Translations under genes and position numbers: made by a program
Notes under the pieces: model-generated
Databases searched by the model: none
Told to the model about the DNA's origin: nothing
The model's input: only the letters and a program-made list of their open reading frames with translations
Shown: positions 14,879 through 24,129 of the stretch, in pieces
Layout: every line of letters begins with the position of its first letter
How positions within the stretch are numbered: position 1 is the first letter of the stretch
Assembly: GCA_016211105.1 (NCBI GenBank)
Contig: JACQSX010000048.1
Location: forward strand, 1-44,567
Direction of reading: 5' to 3'
DNA length: 44,567 bases
DNA from: Acidobacteriota bacterium
GTDB lineage: Bacteria; Acidobacteriota; UBA6911; JACQSX01

Positions 14879-15097
14879 ATGTGTCCTCAATGCAAGCGCC
14901 TGCTGCGGGAATACCTTCCGAATACCACGCTGAGTTGGAGCCAGAATCGTATTTTATTTTGTCCCGCTTGTCAGTTATTCTTTAGTTCCAAACTGCGCGA
15001 CATCACACAGAACCTTTCGCAGAAGGATCGAAGCGAAATACTCGCAAGCGACAAGAAATTTTTCCCGGATGCCAATGAAAAAGGACGACATACTTAA
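14879..15097 (+). CDS. Small zinc-ribbon-like protein
   Basis: This 72-residue ORF has two CPxC pairs, CPQC (Cys2, Cys5) and CPAC (Cys28, Cys31), spaced like a zinc ribbon, then a polar C-terminal helix (KLRDITQNLSQKDRSEILAS). The 3' end overlaps the start of the aminotransferase gene by 29 bases, so the two are probably co-translated. It could be a regulator or RNA/protein-binding factor; no family could be assigned. Confidence 0.5.
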   Translation: MCPQCKRLLREYLPNTTLSWSQNRILFCPACQLFFSSKLRDITQNLSQKDRSEILASDKKFFPDANEKGRHT

Positions 15098-16376
15098 AAA
15101 GCAGAAGGAGTTCCTCTTCCCATGTACCCTCCACTACTATTCGGAGCCACTTCCCTTTGAAAGGGGAAAAGGACAGTATCTATGGGATACCGAGGGGAAA
15201 AAATACCTGGATTTCTTCGGCGGCATCGTCACTATCAGCGTGGGCCATTGCAATGACGCGGTAGTCGAGAGAATCGTAGAACAGGTTAGAAAACTGCAAC
15301 ACACCTCGACATTGTTTCCGCACGCCAACCTCGTCACGCTGGCCGAGACCATGGCCCGGATTACCCCAGGCGATCTGGATAAGAGTTTCTTCACCAACAG
15401 CGGAACAGAGGCCAACGAAACCGCCATCGAAGTGGCGCGCGCGCATACGGGAAATTTTGCGGTCATCGCCCTACGACATGCTTACAGCGGGCGTTCCAAC
15501 CTGGCAGCGACCCTCACGGGACAATATACCTGGAAGAAGAACCAAATACCTGCGCCCGGTATCGTGCACGCTCACAATGCGTACTGCTATCGCTGCCCTT
15601 TCGACAACACGTATCCCAGTTGCAATCTAATGTGCGCTACCGACATGAAGGAACTCATCGAGACGGCCACCTCGGGTGCGGTTGCCGCTTTCATTGCCGA
15701 ACCAATTCAGGGAATTGGCGGATTCATCACGCCTCCTAAGGAATACTTCGAAATTACTTCCAAGATTGTCCGTGACTACGGTGGGCTGTTGATCAGCGAT
15801 GAAGTCCAAACGGGTTTTGGGCGAACCGGCAAGAAATGGTTTGGCATGGAGCACTACAACGTTCAGCCCGATATCATGACGTTTGCGAAGGGAATGGCCA
15901 ACGGCGTTCCAATCGGCGCAACCATCACGCGAACCACGGTCGCCGATTCGTTGCGAGGATTGACGATTTCAACTTTCGGCGGCAACCCGGTCACCGCGGC
16001 GGCGGCCAACGCCGTCATCGAATATATCGAAAAGGAGCAATTAGTCGACCACGCTGCGGTCGTGGGCAGTTACCTGCGGCAACAATTATTGGAGCTTCAA
16101 GACAAGTACCCCCTGATCGGGGACGTCCGAGGGATGGGATTGATGTGGGCGCTAGAGTTGGTGAAGGATCGAAAGACCAAGGAGCCAGCACCGGAGGAGA
16201 CGTCGCGGGTCATGGAGCAGGCAAAGAACCGCGGGCTGATTGTTGGCAAGGGAGGACTTTACGGCAATGTACTTAGAATCTCCCCGCCCTTGACTATCTC
16301 CAAAGCGGACGTGGACGCAGCGGTACGGCTCCTGGACCAAGCTTTTTCCCAAGTGGGGCACCCCGTGTCAGGTTGA
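15069..16376 (+). CDS. Class III aminotransferase (AGXT2/GABA/ornithine-type)
   Basis: This PLP-dependent transaminase is 435 residues long, as usual for class III. Cofactor elements are visible: TNSGTEANE (about 109-117), AEPIQGIGG, ISDEVQTGFGRTG with Asp244, and the Schiff-base lysine Lys274 in TFAKGMANG. The four cysteines C173, C176, C185 and C189 (CYRCPF...SCNLMC) mark a subgroup of aspartate/alanine-glyoxylate aminotransferase-like proteins. The substrate, likely alanine, GABA or beta-alanine with glyoxylate or pyruvate, is not determinable. ATG 15069 or the Met at 15075 could be the start. Confidence 0.88.
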   Translation: MPMKKDDILKKQKEFLFPCTLHYYSEPLPFERGKGQYLWDTEGKKYLDFFGGIVTISVGHCNDAVVERIVEQVRKLQHTSTLFPHANLVTLAETMARITPGDLDKSFFTNSGTEANETAIEVARAHTGNFAVIALRHAYSGRSNLAATLTGQYTWKKNQIPAPGIVHAHNAYCYRCPFDNTYPSCNLMCATDMKELIETATSGAVAAFIAEPIQGIGGFITPPKEYFEITSKIVRDYGGLLISDEVQTGFGRTGKKWFGMEHYNVQPDIMTFAKGMANGVPIGATITRTTVADSLRGLTISTFGGNPVTAAAANAVIEYIEKEQLVDHAAVVGSYLRQQLLELQDKYPLIGDVRGMGLMWALELVKDRKTKEPAPEETSRVMEQAKNRGLIVGKGGLYGNVLRISPPLTISKADVDAAVRLLDQAFSQVGHPVSG

Positions 16377-16493
16377 GCGCTACAGGGGGCCTGAATCAGG
16401 TATCAATGGCATCGCAGCGGGCAGCGCAGATCGCTCACCCTCCCTGTGAGATCACGTGTGGCTGACATCGAAGCAAGACAAAAAGTTACTTGG

Positions 16494-16796
16494 TTAAGCT
16501 TTATTTCCGCAGCACCACTTGTATTTCCTCCCACTTCCGCACGGACAGGGGGCGTTACGCCCCGCAGCTTTCTCGTGGATTCGGACTGCTGGTTTTTCTG
16601 TAAGCCCCATCATGTAGTGAAAGGTTAGAAACAGCCAGATCCATATGGGAAACAATTCCCTACCGATCATCTCGAAGAAATCGTCCCAAAAGCTCCAAAA
16701 TGCCAGATTGCTGCCAAACGGGTGTTTCATCGTACTGAGCGAGACTTCCACCTTGGTAATCAAGAAAGCAATGTGGCTTAAATAGAGAAGCCCCAT
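16494..16796 (-). CDS. Membrane-anchored SEC-C-motif protein
   Basis: This 100-residue protein has two hydrophobic segments (about 2-19 and 49-66, LFPIWIWLFLTFHYMMGL) and ends with a classic SEC-C zinc motif (GRNAPCPCGSGRKYKWCCG, about 79-97), first known at the SecA C-terminus. SEC-C is a small zinc-binding tail that mediates protein interaction. The combination of short membrane helices with a terminal SEC-C is unusual and no standard name is known to me. It is an isolated single gene on the minus strand. Confidence 0.7.
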   Translation of the reverse strand: MGLLYLSHIAFLITKVEVSLSTMKHPFGSNLAFWSFWDDFFEMIGRELFPIWIWLFLTFHYMMGLTEKPAVRIHEKAAGRNAPCPCGSGRKYKWCCGNKA

Positions 16797-17107
16797 TCCA
16801 ACGGTCAGAGAGGCAGCCCGGCGCTTTCGGGAATTTTAGCTCTTCGGCGGGTGCGAATACCCCATTGATGTTGTCAGGGAGTTCTGCGTTCGAAGGCCGG
16901 AGACGAGTCTGCTCTCGCTAAGGAAGATCCATTCTTTTCGACCGGATGCCCATGTAAGGTCTTGTTCTCATTTGTCCGGTCCGACGCGCCACCGCGATTC
17001 CCTCGGATCGTTTCATTTGCAGAGCGCGGAGTGACACCCTAGCTGACTCCATGTAGCGGCTAAGAACGTCTTGACGTCTTAACGCTATAGTGGTAAAAAG
17101 GACGTCA
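16797..17107. other. Intergenic region upstream of the toxin-antitoxin pair
   Basis: These 311 bases contain no ORF I would support and no tRNA or rRNA. The last 40 bases hold the inverted TTGACGTC repeat (see the operator entry) and a TATAGT hexamer (17086-17091) that could be a -10 element of the TA promoter, though no well-spaced -35 is visible. Confidence 0.4.
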
Positions 17108-17108
17108 A
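17071..17108. promoter_or_regulatory. Inverted repeat TTGACGTC / GACGTCAA before the antitoxin
   Basis: TTGACGTC (17071-17078) and GACGTCAA (17101-17108) are exact inverted copies, 30 bases between centres (about three helical turns); the right copy overlaps the antitoxin start codon. An additional direct ACGTCTT lies just upstream (17066-17072). RHH antitoxins usually autorepress their operons through such inverted repeats, so this is the obvious operator candidate. Confidence 0.45.
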
Positions 17109-17341
17109 TGGTTACCAGGGTTAAGAGAGCAACAGTCTACGTGGAGTCCGACCTACATAGGGTCTTAAAGCTGAAGGCGGCAGAGACGGATCGATCTGTG
17201 TCCGCCCTGATTAATGAGGCTGTGCGTAGGAGCCTGCGGGAAGACGCCGAAGACCTGGCCGCATTTGAGGAGAGGGCCAAGGAACCGAACCTGGTGTTTG
17301 AGAATGTGGTGAAGGATCTGAGGCGGCGTGGCCGTTTATAG
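17108..17341 (+). CDS. RHH (CopG-like) antitoxin
   Basis: This 77-residue protein has an N-terminal ribbon-helix-helix domain (RATVYVESDLHRVLKLKAAETDRSVSALINEAVRRSL, about 7-43), typical of antitoxins that bind DNA as dimers. The acidic C-terminus (about 44-77) would wrap the RelE toxin. A ribosome binding site (AAGGA) lies eight bases before ATG 17108; the upstream in-frame GTG at 17090 is less likely. The gene overlaps the toxin by 14 bases. Confidence 0.83.
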   Translation: MVTRVKRATVYVESDLHRVLKLKAAETDRSVSALINEAVRRSLREDAEDLAAFEERAKEPNLVFENVVKDLRRRGRL

Positions 17342-17585
17342 GGTCCTGATTAAGCCGTCAGCAGTTAAGGAGCTGGAGAAGATCCCCAGGGAGGACCGTC
17401 GGCACGTCGTTGCTCGCATACGGCAACTCGGCCACCATCCGAGACCGGCGGTTTGCGAGAAGCTCTCAGGCCAGGACAGGTACCGGATTCGGCAGGGTGC
17501 TTATCGTGTGATCTATGGGGTCGACGATCAAGCACGAACGGTGATCGTTGTTAAGGTTGGGCATCGAAGAGACGTATATCGCTGA
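17328..17585 (+). CDS. RelE/StbE-family toxin (mRNA interferase)
   Basis: The 85-residue product has the RelE fold signature: YRVLIKPSAVKELEKIPREDRRHVVARI, then a basic core and KLSGQDRYRIRQGAYRVIYGVDD, and the C-terminal VIVVKVGHRRDVYR. RelE-type toxins cut mRNA at the ribosome. It starts with a GTG and overlaps the antitoxin gene by 14 bases, a typical coupled type II toxin-antitoxin module. Confidence 0.85.
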   Translation: MAVYRVLIKPSAVKELEKIPREDRRHVVARIRQLGHHPRPAVCEKLSGQDRYRIRQGAYRVIYGVDDQARTVIVVKVGHRRDVYR

Positions 17586-17636
17586 GCCCGCTAGCCCTTA
17601 GAAGGCATTGTGACGGCAACTGCGGTTACCGGCCAA

Positions 17637-19061
17637 TCAAGATGAAGTAGAGCGCAACCTCTCCGAGCTCATCGGCTTTAACACATGTACTGCATCGCCC
17701 AAGGCGACCTTGGCCGCCTCCATGAGAGCTTCCGACAGCGTTGGATGGGCGTGAATGGTCAGTGCAAGATCCTCCGCATCACTACCCATCTCCATGCCCA
17801 ACGCGGCTTCAGCAATCAGATCCGAGGCATCCGGACCCACGATCTGAACTCCCATGATTTCCTTGGTATTCTCGTCAAGGACGATTTTTACGAAGCCATC
17901 ACTCTCATTGACGGACAGAGCCCGGCCGTTGGCGGCAAACGGGAACTTACCCACAATCGTCCGGTGTCCTTCTGCTTGCGCTTCCTTCTCGCCTAACCCA
18001 ACCGTCGCGATCTCCGGATCGGTGAATACGACCGCCGGCAGAGCCCGGTAGTCCAACTCGGACGGTCTCCCAGCAATCACCTCCGCCACCACCTCAGCCT
18101 CTTTGCTGGCCTTATGGGCAAGCATGGGGTTTCCCACAACATCTCCGACCGCATAGATGTTGCCCACGCTGGTGCGCATCTGTTTGTCCACCAAGATAAA
18201 GCCTTGCGTGTCCACTTTGACTCCGGCGCCATCCAGGCCAAGGTTGTCACTGTTGGGGCGTCGGCCCACGGTCACCAGCAAATAATCGGCTTCGATCACG
18301 TCGGTCTTGTCCCCGCTTTGTATGGTCAATTGGATACCATCTTTGCTCCTTTCCAACTTCGTAGCCTTCGTTTTGACGTGCGTGGTTACATTGTGCTTCC
18401 GCAGCTTCTGCGCCACCACCCGCACGACTTCGGGATCAAAACCAGGCAGTAATTGATCCATCATCTCCACCACGGTTACGCGAGATCCGAGCTTGGCATA
18501 CATTGTGCCCAGCTCCAGTCCAATGTAGCCACCGCCCAGAACCGCCAGCCGCGGCGGCACTTCAGAAAGCGCCAGCGCCTCCGTAGAACTCAAGACTCGT
18601 TCTCCAAACTCAAATCCTTTCAGTTGCACCGGTCGAGAGCCCGTCGCGACAATGAAGTGTTTCGCTCGCACGGTGATGCCGCCGCTCACTTCCAATTCCT
18701 CGTTATTCTTAAATCTGGCGGTCCCCTGAATCACCTCCACCTTATTGCCCTTACAGAGAGATGCGATACCGCCGACCAACTTGTCTACGATGCCGTTTTT
18801 CCACTGTTGCATCCTGCGCATGTCAACCCCAACGGCGCCGACGTTGATCCCCATACTTTCTCCCCTTCGTATCGCTTCGACCAATTTGGAAGCGGAGATC
18901 AGCGCCTTGGATGGAATGCACCCTACGGTCAAACAAACCCCTCCCAAGCGATTTTTCTCGATGATTGCCGATTTCAAGCCCAGTTGCGCCAGTCGAATGC
19001 CTGCTACGTATCCCCCAGGGCCGCCACCGATCACTGCTGCGTCGAATTGTTTCATCGTCAT
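17637..19061 (-). CDS. lpdA: Dihydrolipoamide dehydrogenase (E3)
   Basis: E3 reoxidises dihydrolipoamide using FAD and NAD+ in 2-oxoacid dehydrogenase complexes. The 474-residue protein has the FAD motif GGGPGGYVAG, the redox disulfide in GGVCLTVGCIPSK (Cys43 and Cys48, with T for the usual N), the NAD motif GGGYIGLELG, and the catalytic His-Glu region HAHPTLSEAL near the C-terminus. It is the last gene of the 2-oxoacid dehydrogenase operon, 136 bases after the E2 gene. ATG 19061 has a GGAGA ribosome binding site; the upstream extension to 19172 is not supported. Confidence 0.92.
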   Translation of the reverse strand: MTMKQFDAAVIGGGPGGYVAGIRLAQLGLKSAIIEKNRLGGVCLTVGCIPSKALISASKLVEAIRRGESMGINVGAVGVDMRRMQQWKNGIVDKLVGGIASLCKGNKVEVIQGTARFKNNEELEVSGGITVRAKHFIVATGSRPVQLKGFEFGERVLSSTEALALSEVPPRLAVLGGGYIGLELGTMYAKLGSRVTVVEMMDQLLPGFDPEVVRVVAQKLRKHNVTTHVKTKATKLERSKDGIQLTIQSGDKTDVIEADYLLVTVGRRPNSDNLGLDGAGVKVDTQGFILVDKQMRTSVGNIYAVGDVVGNPMLAHKASKEAEVVAEVIAGRPSELDYRALPAVVFTDPEIATVGLGEKEAQAEGHRTIVGKFPFAANGRALSVNESDGFVKIVLDENTKEIMGVQIVGPDASDLIAEAALGMEMGSDAEDLALTIHAHPTLSEALMEAAKVALGDAVHVLKPMSSERLRSTSS

Positions 19062-19197
19062 AAGTAATCTCCGTTCAAGAATGAGGAGGGTGTGAGAATT
19101 TACGGTTGTCACTCCGGTCACCATCGACCAACAGACAACCGAAGAACGGATGACCGGGGCATCCCGCGTCATCCCAATTACCGAAGCGTAAAGTCGT

Positions 19198-20418
19198 TTA
19201 TAGAAAAAGCAGGGCGGGCGACTCCAGAAGACGCTTTACCTCAGCCGCAAATTGTGCGCCCACCATGCCGTCCACCACCCGATGATCAATGGAGAGGCTG
19301 ATATTCATCATGTGGCGCGGCTCAAGGACGTCTCCCACATATTCGGGACGAACACGAATCTTGTGCACTCCCAAAATCGCCACCTCCGGATAATTGATAA
19401 TCGGCATCGCCAATATCCCCCCAAGAGGACCCAGGCTGGTGATGGTAAAAGTGGAACCTTGCAAATCTTCCAGTTTCGATCTGCCGTGTCGTGCATCCTC
19501 CGCCAGGCGTTGAATATCGGCTGCGATTTCCCAGATCGATTTCCGATCCGCGTCTTTCACCACCGGAACGATCAAGCCACGATCCGTTGCTACCGCAATT
19601 CCGATGTGATGATAGTTCTTCAGCACAATCTCCTGCTTCTCTTCATCCAAGGTGGCATTCATGAAAGGATACTTCTTTAAGCCAGCGAGTGAGGCTTTAA
19701 CGATGAACGCAAGATAGGTCAGTTTTACGTGCTTGCTTTCTCCCAACGGCTCGGCCTCCTTGTGCAGTTGCACCAACGCCGTGACGTCAACCTCTTCGAC
19801 ATAGCCATAGTGAGCCGCGCTTCGCCGGGAGCGCACCATTTTCTCGGCGATCCTTTTGCGGAGACCGATCAGGGGGATGCGCTCTTCTGTCCCGGAAGGC
19901 GCTACGCCCTTGGTTGCCGCCGCGACTTGCAAATCCTCCTTGGTAATTCGCCCCTCTGTGCCGGTCCCCGTTACGGCCGTCAAATCAATGCCCATCTCGC
20001 GTGCCAAACGGCGAGTGGCGGGCGTAGCCAGTTTCCGAGCGGGTAGGGTCGCTCCCTCGCCGGGAGTTGCAGCTATCCCAGACCCTGGCGAAATGAGATC
20101 CGGGCCTCGCGGCGGTTCTGCCGTTGACTCCAAGGGTTCCCGTCTGCCCCCTTCCTTACGTTGAACCTCGGCCGCTTCACCCATCTCTTCAATCACCACC
20201 AGCGTTGATCCCACGGCTACGGTGTCGCCTTCCTTGCCAACTCGCCGGGTAATAACGCCAGTGTAGGGAGAGTGAATTTCCACGGTTGCCTTATCGGTCA
20301 TCACCTCAACCAGCGGCTGATCCTCTTGCACAAGATCGCCCTCCTTGACCCGCCAAGTCACAATTTCGCCTTCAACCACCCCTTCGCCGATATCCGGCAA
20401 TTTGAACTCAAATGGCAT
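19198..20418 (-). CDS. bkdB: Dihydrolipoamide acyltransferase (E2), 2-oxoacid dehydrogenase
   Basis: This E2 core is 406 residues long with one lipoyl domain (lipoyl lysine Lys43, VMTDKATVEI), an Ala/Pro-rich linker, an E3/E1-binding domain (ATPATRRLAREMGIDLTAVTGTGTEGRITKEDL, about 133-165) and a catalytic acyltransferase domain with the HxxxDG motif SIDHRVVDG near the C-terminus. The single-lipoyl layout and the E1-alpha/beta neighbours suggest the branched-chain or acetoin type. It begins 6 bases after the E1-beta stop. Confidence 0.88.
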   Translation of the reverse strand: MPFEFKLPDIGEGVVEGEIVTWRVKEGDLVQEDQPLVEVMTDKATVEIHSPYTGVITRRVGKEGDTVAVGSTLVVIEEMGEAAEVQRKEGGRREPLESTAEPPRGPDLISPGSGIAATPGEGATLPARKLATPATRRLAREMGIDLTAVTGTGTEGRITKEDLQVAAATKGVAPSGTEERIPLIGLRKRIAEKMVRSRRSAAHYGYVEEVDVTALVQLHKEAEPLGESKHVKLTYLAFIVKASLAGLKKYPFMNATLDEEKQEIVLKNYHHIGIAVATDRGLIVPVVKDADRKSIWEIAADIQRLAEDARHGRSKLEDLQGSTFTITSLGPLGGILAMPIINYPEVAILGVHKIRVRPEYVGDVLEPRHMMNISLSIDHRVVDGMVGAQFAAEVKRLLESPALLFL

Positions 20419-20424
20419 GCGCGA

Positions 20425-21399
20425 TTAGAAGTTCAGCGTCTTCTCAATTCCTGCCAAAACGCGTGGGGCGTCGGGCAAGTAGTCGTGCTCCAGCGTATAT
20501 GGAAATGGCGTATCGAAGCCTGTGATACGAAGGACAGGAGCTTCCAGATAAAGCAATGCCTTCTCACCAATCGTCGCGGCGAGTTCAGCGCCAAAACCGC
20601 AAGTTCTTGGCGCCTCATGCACGATCACCACGCGACCGGTCTTCTGTACCGATTGAAGAATTGTGTCAATATCGAAAGGCAGAAGCGTGCGCAAATCAAT
20701 CAGATCGCAGCGAATGCCTTTCTTCGTCGCCAGATCAACCGTCTCTCGAGCCATGTGCAGCATCGCGCCATAGGCGATGACGGTACACTGATCTCCCTCC
20801 CGCACAAGAGTGGCCCGCTCCAGCGGTACCAAATATTCCCCCTTGGGAACTTCTCCCTTGACAGCGCGGTAGATGCGCTTCGGTTCGAAAAAGAGCACTG
20901 GATCTTCGTCCCGGATCGCGGAAATCAACAGCCCCTTCGCGTCGTAGGGGCTCGAGGGAACCACCACTTTTAGACCGGGCGTGTGAATGAAGTATGCTTC
21001 TGGACTCTGGGAGTGGTAGTGGCCTCCCTTAACGCCTCCACCATAGGGGGTGCGAATGGTCAACGGACATGAATATTGTCCCCCTGAACGGTAACGGTAT
21101 TTGGACAGCTCATTGACGATCTGATCAAAGGCCGGATAAATGTAGTCGGCAAACTGGATCTCGGGCACGGGTCGCAGGCCGTACAGTGCCATACCAATCG
21201 CTGTTCCAATAATTCCAGCTTCCGCCAAGGGTGTATCGAAAACTCGATCCTCGCCAAATTGCTGATACAATCCCTGGGTGGCACGAAAAACTCCGCCAAA
21301 TTTCCCTATGTCTTCACCCATCACGATCACGCGATCATCCCGCTCCATTTCAACGCGCAACGCGTCATTGATCGCCTGGATCATGTTCATTTCGGGCAT
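20425..21399 (-). CDS. bkdA2: 2-oxoacid dehydrogenase E1 component, beta subunit
   Basis: E1-beta pairs with E1-alpha to decarboxylate the 2-oxoacid using TPP. The 324-residue protein has the transketolase pyrimidine-binding region (GEDIGKFGGVFRATQGL, EAGIIGTAIGMALYGLRPVPEIQFADY) and the transketolase C-terminal domain with the regulatory binding site (YGAMLHMARE...DLIDLRTLLPFD). Its sequence and heterodimeric arrangement fit branched-chain 2-oxoacid dehydrogenases, with pyruvate or acetoin as the less likely substrate. It lies 85 bases after the E1-alpha gene. Confidence 0.87.
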   Translation of the reverse strand: MPEMNMIQAINDALRVEMERDDRVIVMGEDIGKFGGVFRATQGLYQQFGEDRVFDTPLAEAGIIGTAIGMALYGLRPVPEIQFADYIYPAFDQIVNELSKYRYRSGGQYSCPLTIRTPYGGGVKGGHYHSQSPEAYFIHTPGLKVVVPSSPYDAKGLLISAIRDEDPVLFFEPKRIYRAVKGEVPKGEYLVPLERATLVREGDQCTVIAYGAMLHMARETVDLATKKGIRCDLIDLRTLLPFDIDTILQSVQKTGRVVIVHEAPRTCGFGAELAATIGEKALLYLEAPVLRITGFDTPFPYTLEHDYLPDAPRVLAGIEKTLNF

Positions 21400-21484
21400 G
21401 ATTCTTCACCTGCTCTTCAGCTTTCCCGCAACCTCCCAAGGGGTTGCCCACCCCGGGAAATCTCGTTTCTGCCGGACACGTCTT

Positions 21485-22603
21485 TCAATACGATTCCGTG
21501 ATTTTTTTTCGCTCTTCCAGCCAGCGGAGAAGCTGGTCGCGCTGTTCCCGTAAATGCCATGGCATTACGGCGTAAACATCTTCAAATATACTTTCCGGAG
21601 GCGGTGGTGGGATCTGCTCTACCTCCTTGAGAGTCGACAGTATCTCTTCGTTCAGATCCTGCATCAACTTTGTCTCTCGATCTTGGTGCCACAACTTCCT
21701 TTTTTCGAGATATTCGCGGAACCGAATTAGCGGGTCCTTCTTCTTCCAGAGTTCGACTTCGTCCTCACCGCGGTAAGCATGTGGATCGTCGCTAGTACTG
21801 TGAGGACCCAGCCGGTAAGTAAAAGCCTCAATCAATGTGGGGCCGCCACCACTACGCGCTTTCTCGAAAGCTTTTTTCGTTGTAGCATAAATGGCTAAAA
21901 CATCGTTACCGTCCACCAGGACACCTTCAAACCCGTAAGCCTTCGCTTTGATCTCAATCGATGGAGCCGCCGTCTGCCGCTCACGTGGAACTGAAATCGC
22001 CCATTGGTTATTGCGACATAAGAACACACAAGGCGCTCTAAACACCCCAGCAAAATTCATACTGACGTGAAAATCACCCTCAGAAGTAGCGCCATCGCCG
22101 AAAAATACAAGCGCCGCCTCTTTCGCTTTGCGAATCTTGGCGGCGATTGCGAGCCCCACGGCGTGCGGAATCTGAGTACCCACAGGACTAGAAACGGAAA
22201 GCACATGGAGGCGGGAGGAGGCGATATGGACAGGCATCTGTCGCCCTTTTGTCAGATCCTGAGCGTTTCCAAATATCTGGCAAAAGAAATCGCGCAAGGT
22301 AAATCCCCGCACGTAGGCGGCGCCAAACTCGCGGTAACAGGGAACCACCCAATCCTTCTCGCCCATGGCGAAAGCAGCGCCAATAATAGCAGCCTCTTCA
22401 CCGGTGGCGCCGATGTAAAATGCGATCCGCCCCTGGCGCTGCAATCGAAACATGCGCTCGTCCACCATGCGGTTCAGTAGCATCGCGCGATACAAGGTCA
22501 ACAGGTCGCGGTCTGAGAGGCGGGGATCCTTGGACGCATCAACCTCGCCACCCTCCCCCAGCACCCGCACAATTTTGTCTTCGACCGCCACCGCTGCCTT
22601 CAT
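21485..22603 (-). CDS. bkdA1: 2-oxoacid dehydrogenase E1 component, alpha subunit
   Basis: E1-alpha carries the TPP-binding motif GDGATSEGDFHVSMNFAGVF ... CRNNQWAISVP and the phosphorylation-loop-like segment YRLGPHSTSDDP. The product is 372 residues long, and its N-terminus with MVDERMFRLQRQGRIAFY fits the BCKDH/acetoin subgroup. The start is ATG 22603 with a AGAGGAG ribosome binding site, about eight bases upstream. It is the first gene of a four-gene operon (E1-alpha, E1-beta, E2, E3). Confidence 0.87.
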   Translation of the reverse strand: MKAAVAVEDKIVRVLGEGGEVDASKDPRLSDRDLLTLYRAMLLNRMVDERMFRLQRQGRIAFYIGATGEEAAIIGAAFAMGEKDWVVPCYREFGAAYVRGFTLRDFFCQIFGNAQDLTKGRQMPVHIASSRLHVLSVSSPVGTQIPHAVGLAIAAKIRKAKEAALVFFGDGATSEGDFHVSMNFAGVFRAPCVFLCRNNQWAISVPRERQTAAPSIEIKAKAYGFEGVLVDGNDVLAIYATTKKAFEKARSGGGPTLIEAFTYRLGPHSTSDDPHAYRGEDEVELWKKKDPLIRFREYLEKRKLWHQDRETKLMQDLNEEILSTLKEVEQIPPPPPESIFEDVYAVMPWHLREQRDQLLRWLEERKKITESY

Positions 22604-22860
22604 TTGTGCTCCTCTTCGGTCACGCCCCCTTGGCCCAGGGACCATTCAGCGCTGAGCTATCTTCACGATCGTTTCTTTTCCTCATGATTTTAAGGCGGGA
22701 ACGCCAATGAGACAAGCGTTCAACTGATGACGGATTGCCGGTACGTTCTTAATTTGCCCTCTGTGCAGGCGCCTGGGTCCTCATACCACGTTGGATCCTT
22801 ACGATGCCTTTGCCAGTGGGGCCCGGCCCTGGGAAGATCTGATCCCTCGCCCTGCCCTAT

Positions 22861-24129
22861 TTAACTTTTCACAATCTCCATTTTCATGAACAACAGCCCA
22901 CTTAACATCTTGGGGAAAAAATCAGTCGATTTTTGCGGCATTACCCTGCCAAGTTTGGCGCAGGCTTCGACCTGTTCGATCCGAGTGGGATTCAAGAAGA
23001 ATGCCAATTGCCCACTCCCTCGCTTTACTTCCTGCATCGCCTGTAGTGGATCTCGAAAGTAGCGAATCTTGGATTCGGCGGCGACCTGTTGCCCCGTTAT
23101 ACCCAAGGTTTTCGCCAAAATCTCCAAATGCAAAATGGAAACATCTAATTCTTCAGGTTCAGGCTTTTGTTTGCGTATCCAGACTGCCTGCGCATCGAGT
23201 GAAAAAGTCCCAAAGCTTCCAGGCCCTGAATGATTCAGCTTTTCCATCAGTTCCGGCAGACTTGCCGCCTCAACTTTTTCAAACCGGGCTGACATTTTCT
23301 CTTCCCACGATGCGAGGAGGTATTGAGGAATTCCAAAAACCACACGGTGCGTGGGGAGGATGATCAGACCCGGGTCCGACATTTCCACCACCGCCACCAT
23401 GCGCTTGTCAAAACTCTCCGGCGCTGCAGGTTTCCAGCCTTTCGTTTCGCACTCCTGCATGAATTGAAGCGCGACAGAGAAGCGATGGTGCCCATCTGCA
23501 ATGATCAGGTCGCCATCCTCAAAAACTCCATCCACGAAACCCGCCTCCTCCGGTTTGAGAGCAAAAGTCTCATGCTCCGTCCCGAATTCATCCGTCACCG
23601 ATTCTAACGGCGCCCGGTCGTGTGCCACCTCTGCGATATTACGGAATCTGCTCGTAGAATCCCGGTACAATAAGAACACCAGGCCTTCGTTACTTTCCGT
23701 CTGCCGAATCAACCGCAGCCGGTCACCACGAGGGCCCGATAAGGTCTGTTCGTGGGCCAGCACGCGTTGCGACCTCCTCAAGTCGAGCAAACCAACCAAA
23801 GCATGGCGCACACAGAACTTATCCGCGACCAGAAACTTTTGACGATAGATAAAATAGGCGGGTCTGCTTTCCTGGACCAGCACGGTGTCTCGAATCCACT
23901 GAGCCCACAGGCGTCCTGCCGCCGCGTAGCCTTCGTCACCCCGCACTTCGGTTTCGCGGGACTTTATAATCCGCACAAGGTTGTACGGGCTCTTTTGATA
24001 GTACGCCGCCTGCATCTGCCGTTCGATTTTGTCATAAGGCTGCGTTACTACGTCAGCCAGGTGCACCCGCTCCGGGTTGTAACGCAGCGCGCGAAAGGGG
24101 TGGATGATCATGCGTGCCAACCTAGACAT
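22861..24129 (-). CDS. DUF1015 family protein
   Basis: This 422-residue protein carries DUF1015 features, including HPFRALRYNP at the N-terminus and the invariant DGHHRFSVALQFMQE (about 215-230). DUF1015 has no firmly established function; members have been linked to SerB-type or HTH-containing genes. It overlaps the ygfZ stop by 8 bases on the same strand, so they are translationally coupled. ATG 24111 is an alternative start that matches where most homologs begin. Confidence 0.85.
   Translation of the reverse strand: MSRLARMIIHPFRALRYNPERVHLADVVTQPYDKIERQMQAAYYQKSPYNLVRIIKSRETEVRGDEGYAAAGRLWAQWIRDTVLVQESRPAYFIYRQKFLVADKFCVRHALVGLLDLRRSQRVLAHEQTLSGPRGDRLRLIRQTESNEGLVFLLYRDSTSRFRNIAEVAHDRAPLESVTDEFGTEHETFALKPEEAGFVDGVFEDGDLIIADGHHRFSVALQFMQECETKGWKPAAPESFDKRMVAVVEMSDPGLIILPTHRVVFGIPQYLLASWEEKMSARFEKVEAASLPELMEKLNHSGPGSFGTFSLDAQAVWIRKQKPEPEELDVSILHLEILAKTLGITGQQVAAESKIRYFRDPLQAMQEVKRGSGQLAFFLNPTRIEQVEACAKLGRVMPQKSTDFFPKMLSGLLFMKMEIVKS

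Noticed and set aside
21548..21571. AATGCCATGGCATT palindrome inside E1-alpha
   Set aside because: It is inside conserved coding sequence and short; no regulatory role is indicated.
22604..22860. Possible tRNA or small RNA between the E1-alpha and DUF1015 genes
   Set aside because: No cloverleaf, T-loop signature or terminator hairpin could be found by eye.
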